From: Streptomyces sp. DG1A-41 | GTDB taxonomy: Bacteria > Actinomycetota > Actinomycetes > Streptomycetales > Streptomycetaceae | Length of the DNA stretch: 64,000 nucleotides | Direction: 5' to 3' | NCBI RefSeq assembly: GCF_037055355.1 | Contig: NZ_CP146350.1 | Location: 7,339,001 to 7,403,000, forward strand | Program-made: the position numbers and the translations under genes | Notes under the pieces: model-generated | Database searches by the model: none | Told to the model about the DNA's origin: nothing | What the model saw: only the letters and a program-made list of their open reading frames with translations | Part shown: positions 16,937 to 26,567 of the stretch, piece after piece | Layout: every line of letters begins with the position of its first letter | Position numbering within the stretch: the first letter of the stretch is position 1

Positions 16937-19336
16937 ATGTCTTCCCCCAACGGAACGCCCACCAAGATCACCCAGGGTTCGCAGGCCAAGGGCGGCATCG
17001 GCGAGTCCACGCTCCGCCCCGACGGCACCCTCAAGGTCACCGGCGAGTTCGCGTACTCGTCCGACATGTGGCACGAGGACATGCTGTGGGGTCAGATCCT
17101 CCGGTCGACCGTCGCGCACGCCGAGATCGTGTCCATCGACACCAGCGAGGCCCTGGCCACGCCGGGCGTCTACGCCGTGCTGACGTACGACGACCTGCCG
17201 ACCGACGTGAAGAACTACGGTCTGGAGATCCAGGACACCCCGGTCCTCGCCCACGGCAAGGTCCGCCACCACGGCGAGCCGGTCGCGATCGTCGCCGCCG
17301 ACCACCCGGAGACCGCGCGTCGCGCCGCTGCCAAGATCAAGGTCGACTACCGCGAACTGCCCGTCATCACCGACGAGGCCTCCGCGACCGCGCCGGACGC
17401 GATCCTCGTCCACGAGGGCCGCGACGACCACCACGCCGGGCACGTCCCGCACCCGAACATCGTCCACCGCCAGCCGATCGTCCGCGGTGACGTGGCGGAA
17501 GCCCGCAAGCGCGCCGACGTGATCGTCGAGGGCGAATACACCTTCGGCATGCAGGACCAGGCCTTCCTCGGCCCCGAGTCCGGCCTCGCCGTGCCGGAGG
17601 AGGACGGCGGCGTCCACCTCTACATCGCCACCCAGTGGCTGCACAGCGACCTGCGCCAGATCGCGCCCGTGCTCGGCCTGCCCGAGGACAAGGTGCGGAT
17701 GACGCTGTCCGGCGTCGGCGGCGCGTTCGGCGGCCGCGAGGACCTGTCGATGCAGATCCACGCCTGCCTGCTGGCGCTGCGCACGGGCAAGCCGGTCAAG
17801 ATCGTCTACAACCGGTTCGAGTCCTTCTTCGGGCACGTCCACCGCCACCCGGCGAAGCTGTACTACGAGCACGGGGCCACCAAGGACGGCAAGCTCACGC
17901 ACATGAAGTGCCGGATCGTCCTGGACGGCGGCGCCTACGCCTCCGCCTCCCCGGCCGTCGTCGGCAACGCCTCCTCCCTGTCGGTCGGCCCGTACGTGAT
18001 CGACGACGTGGACATCGAGGCCATCGCCCTCTACACCAACAACCCGCCCTGCGGCGCCATGCGCGGCTTCGGCGCGGTCCAGGCGTGCTTCGCCTACGAG
18101 GCGCAGATGGACAAGCTGGCCAAGAAGCTCGGCATGGACCCGGTGGAGTTCCGGCAGCTCAACGCCATGGAACAAGGCACGATCATGCCGACCGGGCAGC
18201 CGGTCGACTCCCCGGCCCCGGTCGCCGAACTCCTGCGCCGCGTCAAGGCGATGCCGATGCCGCCGGAGCGCCAGTGGGAGAGCAGCGAGGGCGCCGACGT
18301 ACGGCAGCTGCCGGGCGGCCTGTCCAACACCACGCACGGCGAAGGCGTCGTACGCGGGGTCGGCTACGCGGTCGGCATCAAGAACGTGGGCTTCTCCGAG
18401 GGGTTCGACGACTACTCGACCGCGAAGGTCCGGATGGAGGTCGTGGGCGGCGAGCCCGTCGTCACCGTCCACACGGCCATGGCCGAGGTCGGGCAGGGCG
18501 GTGTCACGGTCCACGCGCAGATCGCCCGCACCGAGCTGGGTGTCGCGCAGGTGACCATCAACCCGGCCGACACGCAGGTGGGCAGCGCCGGTTCGACGTC
18601 GGCCTCGCGGCAGACGTACGTCACCGGCGGCGCCGTGAAGAACGCCTGTGAGCTGGTCCGCGAGAAGGTGCTGGAGATCGGCCGCCGCAAGTTCGGTTCC
18701 TATCACCCGGCCTGGGCGACGGCCGAACTGCTGCTGGAAGGCGGCAAAGTCGTCACCGACGGCGGCGAGGTGCTGGCCGACCTGGTGGACGTCCTAGGCG
18801 AGGACGCCGTCGAGGTCGAGGAGGAGTGGCGGCACCGGCCGACCGAGCCCTTCGACCTGCGCACCGGCCAGGGCAACGGACACGTCCAGTACTCCTTCGC
18901 CGCGCACCGCGCCGTCGTCGAGGTCGACACCGAGCTCGGCCTGGTGAAGGTCGTCGAGCTGGCCTGCGCCCAGGACGTCGGCAAGGCGCTCAACCCCCTG
19001 TCCGTGCTCGGCCAGATCCAGGGCGGCACGACACAGGGCCTGGGCGTGGCGGTCATGGAGGAGATCATCGTCGACCCCAAGACGGCGAAGGTGAAGAACC
19101 CCTCCTTCACGGACTACCTGATCCCGACCATCCTCGACACGCCGACCATCCCGGTCGACGTCCTCGAACTCGCCGACGAGCACGCCCCCTACGGGCTGCG
19201 CGGCGTCGGCGAGGCGCCCACCCTGTCGTCGACCCCGGCGGTCCTCGCGGCCATCCGGAACGCGACCGGGCTCGAGCTGAACCGGACTCCGGTACGGCCC
19301 GAGCACCTGACGGGCACGTCACTCTCCGAGGCCTGA
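16937..19336 (+). CDS. Xanthine dehydrogenase molybdopterin-binding large subunit
   Basis: A 799-residue molybdenum hydroxylase subunit that oxidises hypoxanthine/xanthine. Motifs include TGEFAYSSDM near the N-terminus, the molybdopterin loop GVGGAFGGRED (about 258-268), CGAMRGFGAVQACFAYEAQ (about 372-390), EVGQGGVTVHAQIA, and the C-terminal RGVGEAPT, whose Glu is the conserved catalytic base. The start follows the 2Fe-2S gene by two bases. Substrate assignment to purines rests on the PucR, NCS2 permease and XdhC neighbours; the sequence family also includes aldehyde and nicotinate dehydrogenases. Confidence 0.92.
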   Translation: MSSPNGTPTKITQGSQAKGGIGESTLRPDGTLKVTGEFAYSSDMWHEDMLWGQILRSTVAHAEIVSIDTSEALATPGVYAVLTYDDLPTDVKNYGLEIQDTPVLAHGKVRHHGEPVAIVAADHPETARRAAAKIKVDYRELPVITDEASATAPDAILVHEGRDDHHAGHVPHPNIVHRQPIVRGDVAEARKRADVIVEGEYTFGMQDQAFLGPESGLAVPEEDGGVHLYIATQWLHSDLRQIAPVLGLPEDKVRMTLSGVGGAFGGREDLSMQIHACLLALRTGKPVKIVYNRFESFFGHVHRHPAKLYYEHGATKDGKLTHMKCRIVLDGGAYASASPAVVGNASSLSVGPYVIDDVDIEAIALYTNNPPCGAMRGFGAVQACFAYEAQMDKLAKKLGMDPVEFRQLNAMEQGTIMPTGQPVDSPAPVAELLRRVKAMPMPPERQWESSEGADVRQLPGGLSNTTHGEGVVRGVGYAVGIKNVGFSEGFDDYSTAKVRMEVVGGEPVVTVHTAMAEVGQGGVTVHAQIARTELGVAQVTINPADTQVGSAGSTSASRQTYVTGGAVKNACELVREKVLEIGRRKFGSYHPAWATAELLLEGGKVVTDGGEVLADLVDVLGEDAVEVEEEWRHRPTEPFDLRTGQGNGHVQYSFAAHRAVVEVDTELGLVKVVELACAQDVGKALNPLSVLGQIQGGTTQGLGVAVMEEIIVDPKTAKVKNPSFTDYLIPTILDTPTIPVDVLELADEHAPYGLRGVGEAPTLSSTPAVLAAIRNATGLELNRTPVRPEHLTGTSLSEA

Positions 19337-19349
19337 GCAGGAGAGTCCC

Positions 19350-19374
19350 GTCCGGGGGACCGCGTCCCCCGGAC
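19350..19374 (+). terminator. Hairpin between xanthine dehydrogenase and permease genes
   Basis: A perfect 11-bp stem (19350-19360 with 19364-19374, GTCCGGGGGAC type) with a 3-base loop starts 14 bases after the large-subunit stop. It probably terminates or attenuates the dehydrogenase transcript, so the permease and xdhC may be expressed at a lower level. Confidence 0.65.
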
Positions 19375-19447
19375 CCCCTTCGTTCGTCTCGGGCCGTCCC
19401 CCGGGTCGTGCATCCCAACCCCCTATGAAACTTGGGAGTAGGCCCAC

Positions 19448-20905
19448 ATGACCCAGCAGTCACTGGAGCCGAGGACCACAGCCGAAGACGCGGGCGAAGG
19501 CACCCGCGTCCCGGCCGGACGGTCCTGGCTCGACCGGTACTTCCACATATCCCACAGAGGGTCCACGGTCGCGCGCGAAGTGCGCGGCGGCGTCACCACC
19601 TTCATGGCGATGGCGTACATCCTCCTGCTCAACCCCCTGATCCTGTCCGGCAAGGACGCGGCGGGGAACACCCTCGCGCAGCAGGGCCTGATCACCGCGA
19701 CCGCGTTCGCGGCGACCCTCACCACCCTGCTGATGGGTCTCGTCGGCAAGGTGCCGCTCGCCCTCGCCGCCGGTCTCTCCGTCTCCGGAGTCCTCGCCTC
19801 CCAGGTCGCGCCCGAGATGACCTGGCCGCAGGCGATGGGCATGTGCGTGATGTACGGCGTGGTCATCATGCTGCTCGTCGTCACCGGCCTGCGCGAGATG
19901 ATCATGAACGCGATCCCGCTCGCGCTCAAGCACGGCATCACCATGGGCATCGGCTTGTTCATCGCCCTCATCGGCTTCTACAAGTCCGGTTTCGTGCACC
20001 AAGGGAAGGCCACCCCCCTCGCGCTCGGCCCGGCGGGCGAACTGGCGGGCTGGCCGGTCCTGCTCTTCGCCGGCACCCTGCTGCTGATCTTCATGCTCCA
20101 GGCCCGGAACGTCCCGGGCGCCATCCTCATCGGCATCGTCAGCGGCACGGTCATCGCCGCGATCCTGAACGCCGCAGGCGTCATCGACCCCAAGCAGTGG
20201 GCGGCCGGCGCCCCCGAACTGCACGGCGGCGCGGTCTCCATGCCCGACTTCTCGCTCTTCGGGGACGTGGAGTTCGGCGGCTGGGGCGAGGTCGGCGCGA
20301 TGACCGTCGGCTTGATCGTCTTCACGCTGGTTCTGGCCGGGTTCTTCGACGCGATGGCGACCATCATCGGCGTCGGCACCGAGGCGAAGCTCGCCGACGA
20401 CAAGGGCCGGATGCCGGGCCTGTCGAAGGCGCTGTTCATCGACGGCGCCGGCGGCGCGATCGGCGGTGTTTCCGGCGGCTCGGGGCAGACGGTGTTCATC
20501 GAGTCGGCCACCGGCGTCGGCGAGGGCGCGCGCACCGGCCTCGCCTCGGTCGTCACCGGTCTGTTCTTCGCGGCCTGCCTGTTCTTCACGCCGCTCACGG
20601 CGATCGTGCCGCAGGAGGTCGCGTCCGCCGCCCTCGTCGTCATCGGCGCGATGATGCTGATGAACGCCCGGCACGTGGACTGGGCCGATGGGGCCACCGC
20701 CGTCCCGGTGTTCCTCACGGTCGTCCTGATGCCGTTCACGTACACCATCACCACCGGTGTCGCCGCGGGCGTCATCTCCTACGTCGCCATCAAGGCCGCC
20801 CAGGGCAAGGTGCGCGAGATCGGCGCCTTCATGTGGATCCTGACGGCGGTGTTCCTCGTCTACTTCGCCCTCAACCCGATCGAGAGCTGGCTGGGCGTCC
20901 ACTGA
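19448..20905 (+). CDS. NCS2-family purine permease (AzgA-like)
   Basis: A 485-residue inner-membrane proton/purine symporter of the AzgA-like branch of NCS2. There are about 12-14 hydrophobic segments, the signature GVTTFMAMAYILLLNP near residue 50, and the family active-site stretches DAMATIIGVGTEA and GGSGQTVFIESATGVGEGARTG. The likely substrates are hypoxanthine, guanine or adenine. The ATG at 19448 follows a GGGAG site. It supplies substrate for the dehydrogenase upstream. Confidence 0.93.
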   Translation: MTQQSLEPRTTAEDAGEGTRVPAGRSWLDRYFHISHRGSTVAREVRGGVTTFMAMAYILLLNPLILSGKDAAGNTLAQQGLITATAFAATLTTLLMGLVGKVPLALAAGLSVSGVLASQVAPEMTWPQAMGMCVMYGVVIMLLVVTGLREMIMNAIPLALKHGITMGIGLFIALIGFYKSGFVHQGKATPLALGPAGELAGWPVLLFAGTLLLIFMLQARNVPGAILIGIVSGTVIAAILNAAGVIDPKQWAAGAPELHGGAVSMPDFSLFGDVEFGGWGEVGAMTVGLIVFTLVLAGFFDAMATIIGVGTEAKLADDKGRMPGLSKALFIDGAGGAIGGVSGGSGQTVFIESATGVGEGARTGLASVVTGLFFAACLFFTPLTAIVPQEVASAALVVIGAMMLMNARHVDWADGATAVPVFLTVVLMPFTYTITTGVAAGVISYVAIKAAQGKVREIGAFMWILTAVFLVYFALNPIESWLGVH

Positions 20906-20952
20906 CGCCCGTCGCAGCCTTGTCGCTCGCAGCCTTAAGGAGACCGAGACAG

Positions 20953-22104
20953 ATGCTGGACATCGCCGAGGAGCTGAACCGGTGGGTCGAGCAGGGCCGT
21001 GACTTCGCCGTGGCCACCGTGGTGGCCGTCGGCGGCAGCGCGCCCCGCCAGCCGGGCGCCGCGCTCGCGGTGGACGCCGAGGGCACGGCGATCGGCTCGG
21101 TCTCCGGCGGCTGCGTGGAGGGCGCGGTCTACGAGCTGTGCGAGCAGGCGCTGCGGCACGGCGAAACCGTCCTGGAGCGCTTCGGATACAGCGACGACGA
21201 CGCCTTCGCCGTGGGCCTGACCTGCGGTGGCGTCATCGACATCCTGGTCACCCCGGTCCGGGCCGGCGATCCGGTCCGCCCGGTGGTCGCCTCCGCGCTC
21301 ACCGCCGCCGCGTCCGGGGAGGCGACGGCGGTGGCGCGGATCGTGTCGGGTCCGCGCGAACTGACGGGCCGGGCCCTGCTGGTCCGCCCCGACGGCTCCT
21401 GCGACGGCGGCTTCGGCGGCCACCCGGAACTGGACCGCACGGTCGCCGCCGAGGCGGGTGCCTTCCTGGACGCCGGCCGCACCGGCACCCTGGAGATCGG
21501 AGAGCAGGGCTCACGCTGCGGAGCACCGCTCACGGTCCTGGTCGAGTCATCCGTCCCCCCGCCCCGGATGATCGTCTTCGGCGCGATCGACTTCGCCTCC
21601 GCCCTGGTCCGCGTCGGCACGTTCCTCGGTTACCACGTCACGGTGTGCGACGCGCGCCCCGTCTTCGCGACCCGGGCGCGCTTCCCGGAGGCCGACGAGA
21701 TCGTCGTCGAGTGGCCCCACCGCTACCTGGAGCGCACGGACGTCGACGCCCGCACGGTCCTGTGCGTCCTCACCCACGACGCCAAGTTCGACGTGCCCCT
21801 GCTGAAGCTGGCGCTGCGGCTGCCGGTGGCGTACGTCGGTGCGATGGGCTCCCGGCGCACCCACCTGGACCGCAACGCACGCCTGCGCGAAGTGGGCGTC
21901 ACCGAGCTGGAGCTGAGCCGGCTGCACTCCCCGATCGGCCTGGACCTCGGGGCCCGTACGCCCGAGGAGACGGCCCTGTCGATCGCGTCGGAGATCGTCG
22001 CCGCCCGGCGCGGCGGCAGCGGGGTCTCGCTGACCGGGGCCCACACGCCGATCCACCACGAGCCGGAGTCGAAGGCGGCGGGGCGGACCGGGTCGGTGGC
22101 CTGA
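20953..22104 (+). CDS. xdhC: XdhC-family molybdenum cofactor insertion/sulfuration protein
   Basis: A 383-residue XdhC protein, which binds molybdenum cofactor and mediates its sulfuration and insertion into xanthine dehydrogenase. The N-terminal XdhC/CoxI domain has VVAVGGSAPRQPGAALAV and GSVSGGCVEGAVYE. The C-terminal Rossmann-like domain has LTHDAKFDVPLLKLAL, AYVGAMGSRRTH and IGLDLGARTPEETA. The ATG at 20953 follows AAGGAGA by nine bases. It closes the purine operon. Confidence 0.95.
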   Translation: MLDIAEELNRWVEQGRDFAVATVVAVGGSAPRQPGAALAVDAEGTAIGSVSGGCVEGAVYELCEQALRHGETVLERFGYSDDDAFAVGLTCGGVIDILVTPVRAGDPVRPVVASALTAAASGEATAVARIVSGPRELTGRALLVRPDGSCDGGFGGHPELDRTVAAEAGAFLDAGRTGTLEIGEQGSRCGAPLTVLVESSVPPPRMIVFGAIDFASALVRVGTFLGYHVTVCDARPVFATRARFPEADEIVVEWPHRYLERTDVDARTVLCVLTHDAKFDVPLLKLALRLPVAYVGAMGSRRTHLDRNARLREVGVTELELSRLHSPIGLDLGARTPEETALSIASEIVAARRGGSGVSLTGAHTPIHHEPESKAAGRTGSVA

Positions 22105-22111
22105 GGCGCTG

Positions 22112-22640
22112 TCAGGCCGAGCGTGCTGCCGCTTCCAGGAGCGAGAAGGGTTCCGCCTCCGGGAGCGCGGTGACGGAGGTGAGGGACAGTCCGGCGGCCT
22201 CGCACAGGTCCGCGAAGTCCGCCCGGGTGCGCTCCTTGCGGCCCACGTTCACCAGCATGTCGAGGTCGCTGAGATACGTGCCCCCGTCACCGTCGGTCCC
22301 GACGGCCTCGGGCAGCACCGGTTCCACGACCAGGCCCCGTCCGCCGGGCGGCAGTACGGCACGGCAGCGGCGCAGGGTCGTCACCGCCCGGTCGTCCGGC
22401 CAGTCGTGCAGGACGCTCTTCATCAGGTAGAGCTCCGAGCCCTCGGGCACCGACCGGAGGAAGTCCGGCGACCAGGCAACAGCGGTCCGTGAGCCCGTGC
22501 CGCCGCAGGTGGTCCGGAGCCTGGGCGAAGCTGCTCGCTCGTGTCGTGGACGACACCCGAGAGGCCGGGAAACGCGGCGAGTACGCCGGCCAGGAGCGTG
22601 CTCGCCGGATACGGCTGGGGGCACCTCCCGGCCGGAGGCA
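22112..22640 (-). pseudogene. Remnant of an O-methyltransferase (C-terminal half, two frame breaks)
   Basis: The last ~105 residues read cleanly on the minus strand (LMKSVLHDWPDDRAV, RRCRAVLPPGGRGLVVEPVLP). They are the C-terminal part of an SAM-dependent O-methyltransferase of the class common in natural-product pathways. Upstream, the matching segments LAGVLAAFPGLSGVVHD, APDHLRRHGLTDRC and DFLRSVPEGSELY lie in three different frames, with breaks near 22525 and 22460. The N-terminal half (dimerisation domain) is missing; a palindromic repeat marks the end of recognisable homology. It appears dead. Confidence 0.75.
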
Positions 22641-22648
22641 GGGGGAGA
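22615..22648. repeat. Second copy of the G/C-rich palindromic repeat
   Basis: The unit CTGGGGGCACCTCCC with a short spacer and AGGCAGGGGGAGA has the same layout as the copy at 16638-16670. It sits exactly where homology of the methyltransferase remnant stops, and so may mark an insertion or recombination point. Confidence 0.55.
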
Positions 22649-22934
22649 GTTCACCGGCCGCACCAACCGCGCCCTCATGCACGGGCACCTCTGGTCACCC
22701 CCGCACTTCTCCGCATCGGGCGGCCGAGCACCGTGGGCGATCGTCCGCCGGTGCATCGAGCGGCGAAATCATCCGCTCAAAGTGCACGTCAGAGCAGCGT
22801 TGAGATGCATTCATCCCGCGTGAACGCCGGAAACTTTCACGCAAGGTCACGGGCAATCGCGTATGCCCCCCAAGGTCGCCGACGCGGCCGCTCCCGTCCT
22901 GGACGAAAGTTCCGCCCCGGCGGCCGCCGGGGCG

Positions 22935-23375
22935 TCACGGACGTCTGAGCAAACGGTTGAGCGCGCGGCCGAACACGTACCGCGCCGAGGGCCGCAGTGC
23001 GCCGTCGAAGAGCGAGGGCAGCAGCCGGATCCGGATCTCCTCCCGCCAGACCACACGGGTACGCCCCCCGGGCCCCGGCCGCACCTCCAGCTCCGCCCAG
23101 CCGAGCACCACTCGCCCACGCTTCACCAGGCGGCACATCCCCGGCGTCCCGTCCTGCGGCGGCTGCCACACCGTGACCTCCATCGGGTCGTCGAAGGCCA
23201 GCGCCCCGACACCCGAGCGGGCCACGACCACCGTGCCCACGCGGGTGGGCTCGGGCGGATCCACCCTGACCGCCGTCAACGGCACCACCTCACCGTGCCG
23301 CGGCCACAGCGTGATCCGCCGCCACGCCTCGTCGAGGGGCAGCGGGACCGTCCGTTCGAGCAGGATGTTCACCAC
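22935..23375 (-). CDS. SRPBCC (polyketide cyclase/START-like) family protein
   Basis: A 146-residue single-domain protein with the helix-grip pattern of the SRPBCC superfamily: N-terminal strand and helix NILLERTVPLPLDEAWRRI, PPEPTRVGTVVVARSG, then C-terminal strands (TRVVWREEIRI) and a long helix. The start is one of two adjacent GTG codons at 23375/23372. It is intact, although flanked on both sides by broken genes. The ligand is unknown. Confidence 0.8.
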   Translation of the reverse strand: MVNILLERTVPLPLDEAWRRITLWPRHGEVVPLTAVRVDPPEPTRVGTVVVARSGVGALAFDDPMEVTVWQPPQDGTPGMCRLVKRGRVVLGWAELEVRPGPGGRTRVVWREEIRIRLLPSLFDGALRPSARYVFGRALNRLLRRP

Positions 23376-23640
23376 GGCACGATCGTAGGGAACTCGCGGA
23401 GAGTTGTCGGTACACCTTCCCCGGCTCCGCCTTCCCGGGTGCCGGCAACTGCGGCACCGTCACGAACACATAGCCCCGTTCCTTGAGCGCGTCGATGATC
23501 CCCGGTACGGCAGGCACCGGCCGTCGTAGATGTCGTGCAGCAGGATGATCCCGTCCCGGGAGGACTGGGCGAGGACGCGGCGGGTGATCAGGTCCGAGTC
23601 GGTCGTCCTCACCGGCCGGCGCCCGACCCCGATGCGCCCG
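23376..23640 (-). pseudogene. Remnant of a polysaccharide deacetylase (C-terminal end, frameshifted)
   Basis: On the minus strand the segments LITRRVLAQSSRDGIILLHDIYDG and, in another frame, VPAVPGIIDALKERGYVFVTVPQL form the C-terminal end of a NodB-type peptidoglycan/chitin deacetylase. The break is near 23523. The first two-thirds, including the metal-binding NodB motifs, are absent, and the promoter region of the next operon follows. It is non-functional in this form. Confidence 0.7.
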
Positions 23641-23799
23641 CCGCAGCGCCGCCGACGACACCGTTTCCTTCATCTTCTTGGTCGGAGAAGGCATGCCGGG
23701 ACTGCGCACTTTGTGTATACATCCGGTTTATAGTGTTCTGACTCCTCGCCTGGCTACTCGCACCGACGCGCAAGTGAAAGCCAGTGGAAGGAAAGTCCC

Positions 23800-24762
<963 letters not shown>

Positions 24763-24781
24763 GTGCGGTAACGGGGCGGTG

Positions 24782-24805
24782 TTTTCGCATCACATGCGGT
24801 GAAAA
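24782..24805 (+). promoter_or_regulatory. Inverted repeat between epimerase and carbamoyltransferase genes
   Basis: CGCAT and ATGCG flank a 3-base centre, with outer TTTT/AAAA runs that can extend the stem past a small bulge. It is the only A/T-rich hairpin in this operon. It may be an operator, a processing site or a weak terminator. Confidence 0.3.
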
Positions 24806-24908
24806 GTCAGTCCATCGGGCAGTGAGTTGCCTCCAAGTGTTTGAGACAACCGCAGCCGCGGCACCCGCCGAGACGCCGGAGTACGCCACACAGCTCGGGA
24901 CGGAGCAC

Positions 24909-26567
24909 ATGCGCATCCTTGGTATCAACGCCCTGTTCCACGACCCGGCCGCAGCCCTCGTCGTCGACGGCCACACGGTGGCGGCCGCCGAGGAGGAGCG
25001 CTTCAGCCGGCGCAAACACGGCAAGCGCCCGCTGCCGTTCTCCGCGTGGGAACTGCCCGAGCTGTCCGCCCGCTGGTGCCTGGAGCAGGCGGGCATACGC
25101 CCCGGCGACCTGGACGCCGTCACCTACTCCTTCGACCCGAAGCTCGCCCGGCCCGCCCGCGACATGGGCCTGAACGACCCCTGGGACCCGCTCCGCCTGG
25201 AGTACGCCCGCCGCGCCCCCGAGTTCCTCGCCGAGGCCCTGCCCGGCCTCGACCCCGAACGGGTCGTCTTCCTCCCTCACCACATCGCGCACGCCGCCTC
25301 CGCCGGGCCCGCCTCCCCGCACCCCGACAGCGCCGTCCTCGTCCTGGACGGCCGCGGCGAGGCCGCCTCCCACCTGGCCGGCCGCTATCGCGACGGCAAG
25401 CTCGACACCCTCGCCACCCAGGCGCTGCCCGACTCCCTCGGCCTGGTTTACGAGGAGCTCACCGAACACCTCGGCTTCCTGCGCAGCAGCGACGAGTACA
25501 AGGTGATGGCCCTCGCCTCCTACGGCACCCCGCGCTTCCTGCCGCAGCTGCGGCAGTACGTCCACCCCACCGGCCACGGCGGTTTTCGCGCCCACGGCGT
25601 CGACTGGCCGGCCTTCGCCCCGCCCCGCGCCAAGGGCGAACCCTGGAACCAGGACCACGCCGACCTCGCCGCGAGCACCCAGGCCGTCCTGGAGGAGGTC
25701 CTGCTGGAGCTCGTGCACTGGCTGCACCGCGAGGCCGGGGGCGAGGCGCTCACGATGGCCGGGGGCGTCGCCCTCAACTGCGTCGCCAACTCGAAGATCG
25801 CGGCCAAGGGCCCGTACCGGGACGTGTGGGTGCAGCCCGCCGCCGGGGACGCCGGCACCGCGCTCGGCGGGGCGCTGCACCTCGCTGCGACGGAGAGCGG
25901 ACAGCCCGACCCCATGCCCGGCGCCGACCTCGGCCGCGGCTGGAGCGACGACGAACTGCGCGCCTGGCTCGACACGGCGGCGATCCCGTACGAGAAGCAC
26001 GACGACATCGCCGAGACCGTGGCCGAGGAACTGGCCCGGGACGGGGTGGTCGCCTGGTTCCAGGGCCGCAGCGAGTACGGGCCGCGCGCCCTCGGGCACC
26101 GCTCCCTGCTCGCCCACCCCGGCCGCGCCGAGAACCTGGAACGCCTCAACCACGTCAAGGGCCGCGAGGAGTTCCGGCCCGTCGCCCCGATGGTCCTCGC
26201 CGACCGCGCCGCCGACCTGTTCTCCGGCGGCCCGCTGCCCAGCCCGTACATGCTGTTCGTGCACGACGTCGCCCAGGAGTGGCGACAGCGCGTCCCGGCC
26301 GTCGTGCACGTCGACGGCACCGCCCGCATCCAGACCGTCGAGCAACGGCGAGAACCGCTGGTGGCGCGGATGCTGCGGGCCTTCGAGCGGCGCACCGGAC
26401 TGCCCGTGGTCGTCAACACCAGCCTCAACACCGCCGGGCGGCCCATGGTGGACGACCCGCGCGACGCCCTGGAGTGCTTCGGCTCCGCGCCCGTCGACCT
26501 ACTGGCCATCGGGCCGTACGCGGTCCGCCGCGGGCGGGCGTTCGACGCGGGGAGGGCAGCGGCATGA
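24909..26567 (+). CDS. NodU/CmcH-family carbamoyltransferase
   Basis: A 552-residue O-carbamoyltransferase. The N-terminal Kae1/TobZ-like domain has LGINALFHDPAAALV and EEERFSRRKHGK, the metal-binding HHIAHAAS and SDEYKVMALASYG. The C-terminal YrdC-like domain includes VAWFQGRSEYGPRALGHRS and NTSLNTAGRPMVDDP. These enzymes transfer carbamoyl from carbamoyl phosphate, via carbamoyl-AMP, to a hydroxyl of a sugar or antibiotic. The ATG at 24909 is preferred because the frame upstream lacks coding character. In this operon it probably decorates the heptose glycan. Its stop overlaps the next gene (ATGA). Confidence 0.93.
   Translation: MRILGINALFHDPAAALVVDGHTVAAAEEERFSRRKHGKRPLPFSAWELPELSARWCLEQAGIRPGDLDAVTYSFDPKLARPARDMGLNDPWDPLRLEYARRAPEFLAEALPGLDPERVVFLPHHIAHAASAGPASPHPDSAVLVLDGRGEAASHLAGRYRDGKLDTLATQALPDSLGLVYEELTEHLGFLRSSDEYKVMALASYGTPRFLPQLRQYVHPTGHGGFRAHGVDWPAFAPPRAKGEPWNQDHADLAASTQAVLEEVLLELVHWLHREAGGEALTMAGGVALNCVANSKIAAKGPYRDVWVQPAAGDAGTALGGALHLAATESGQPDPMPGADLGRGWSDDELRAWLDTAAIPYEKHDDIAETVAEELARDGVVAWFQGRSEYGPRALGHRSLLAHPGRAENLERLNHVKGREEFRPVAPMVLADRAADLFSGGPLPSPYMLFVHDVAQEWRQRVPAVVHVDGTARIQTVEQRREPLVARMLRAFERRTGLPVVVNTSLNTAGRPMVDDPRDALECFGSAPVDLLAIGPYAVRRGRAFDAGRAAA

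Noticed and set aside
19460..20902. 480-codon minus-strand frame opposite the purine permease
   Set aside because: Asp/Glu/Arg/His-rich translation typical of a complement of membrane-helix codons.
23705..23745. Consensus promoter for the glycan operon
   Set aside because: The region is A/T-rich, but no -35/-10 pair with 16-19 base spacing is convincing.
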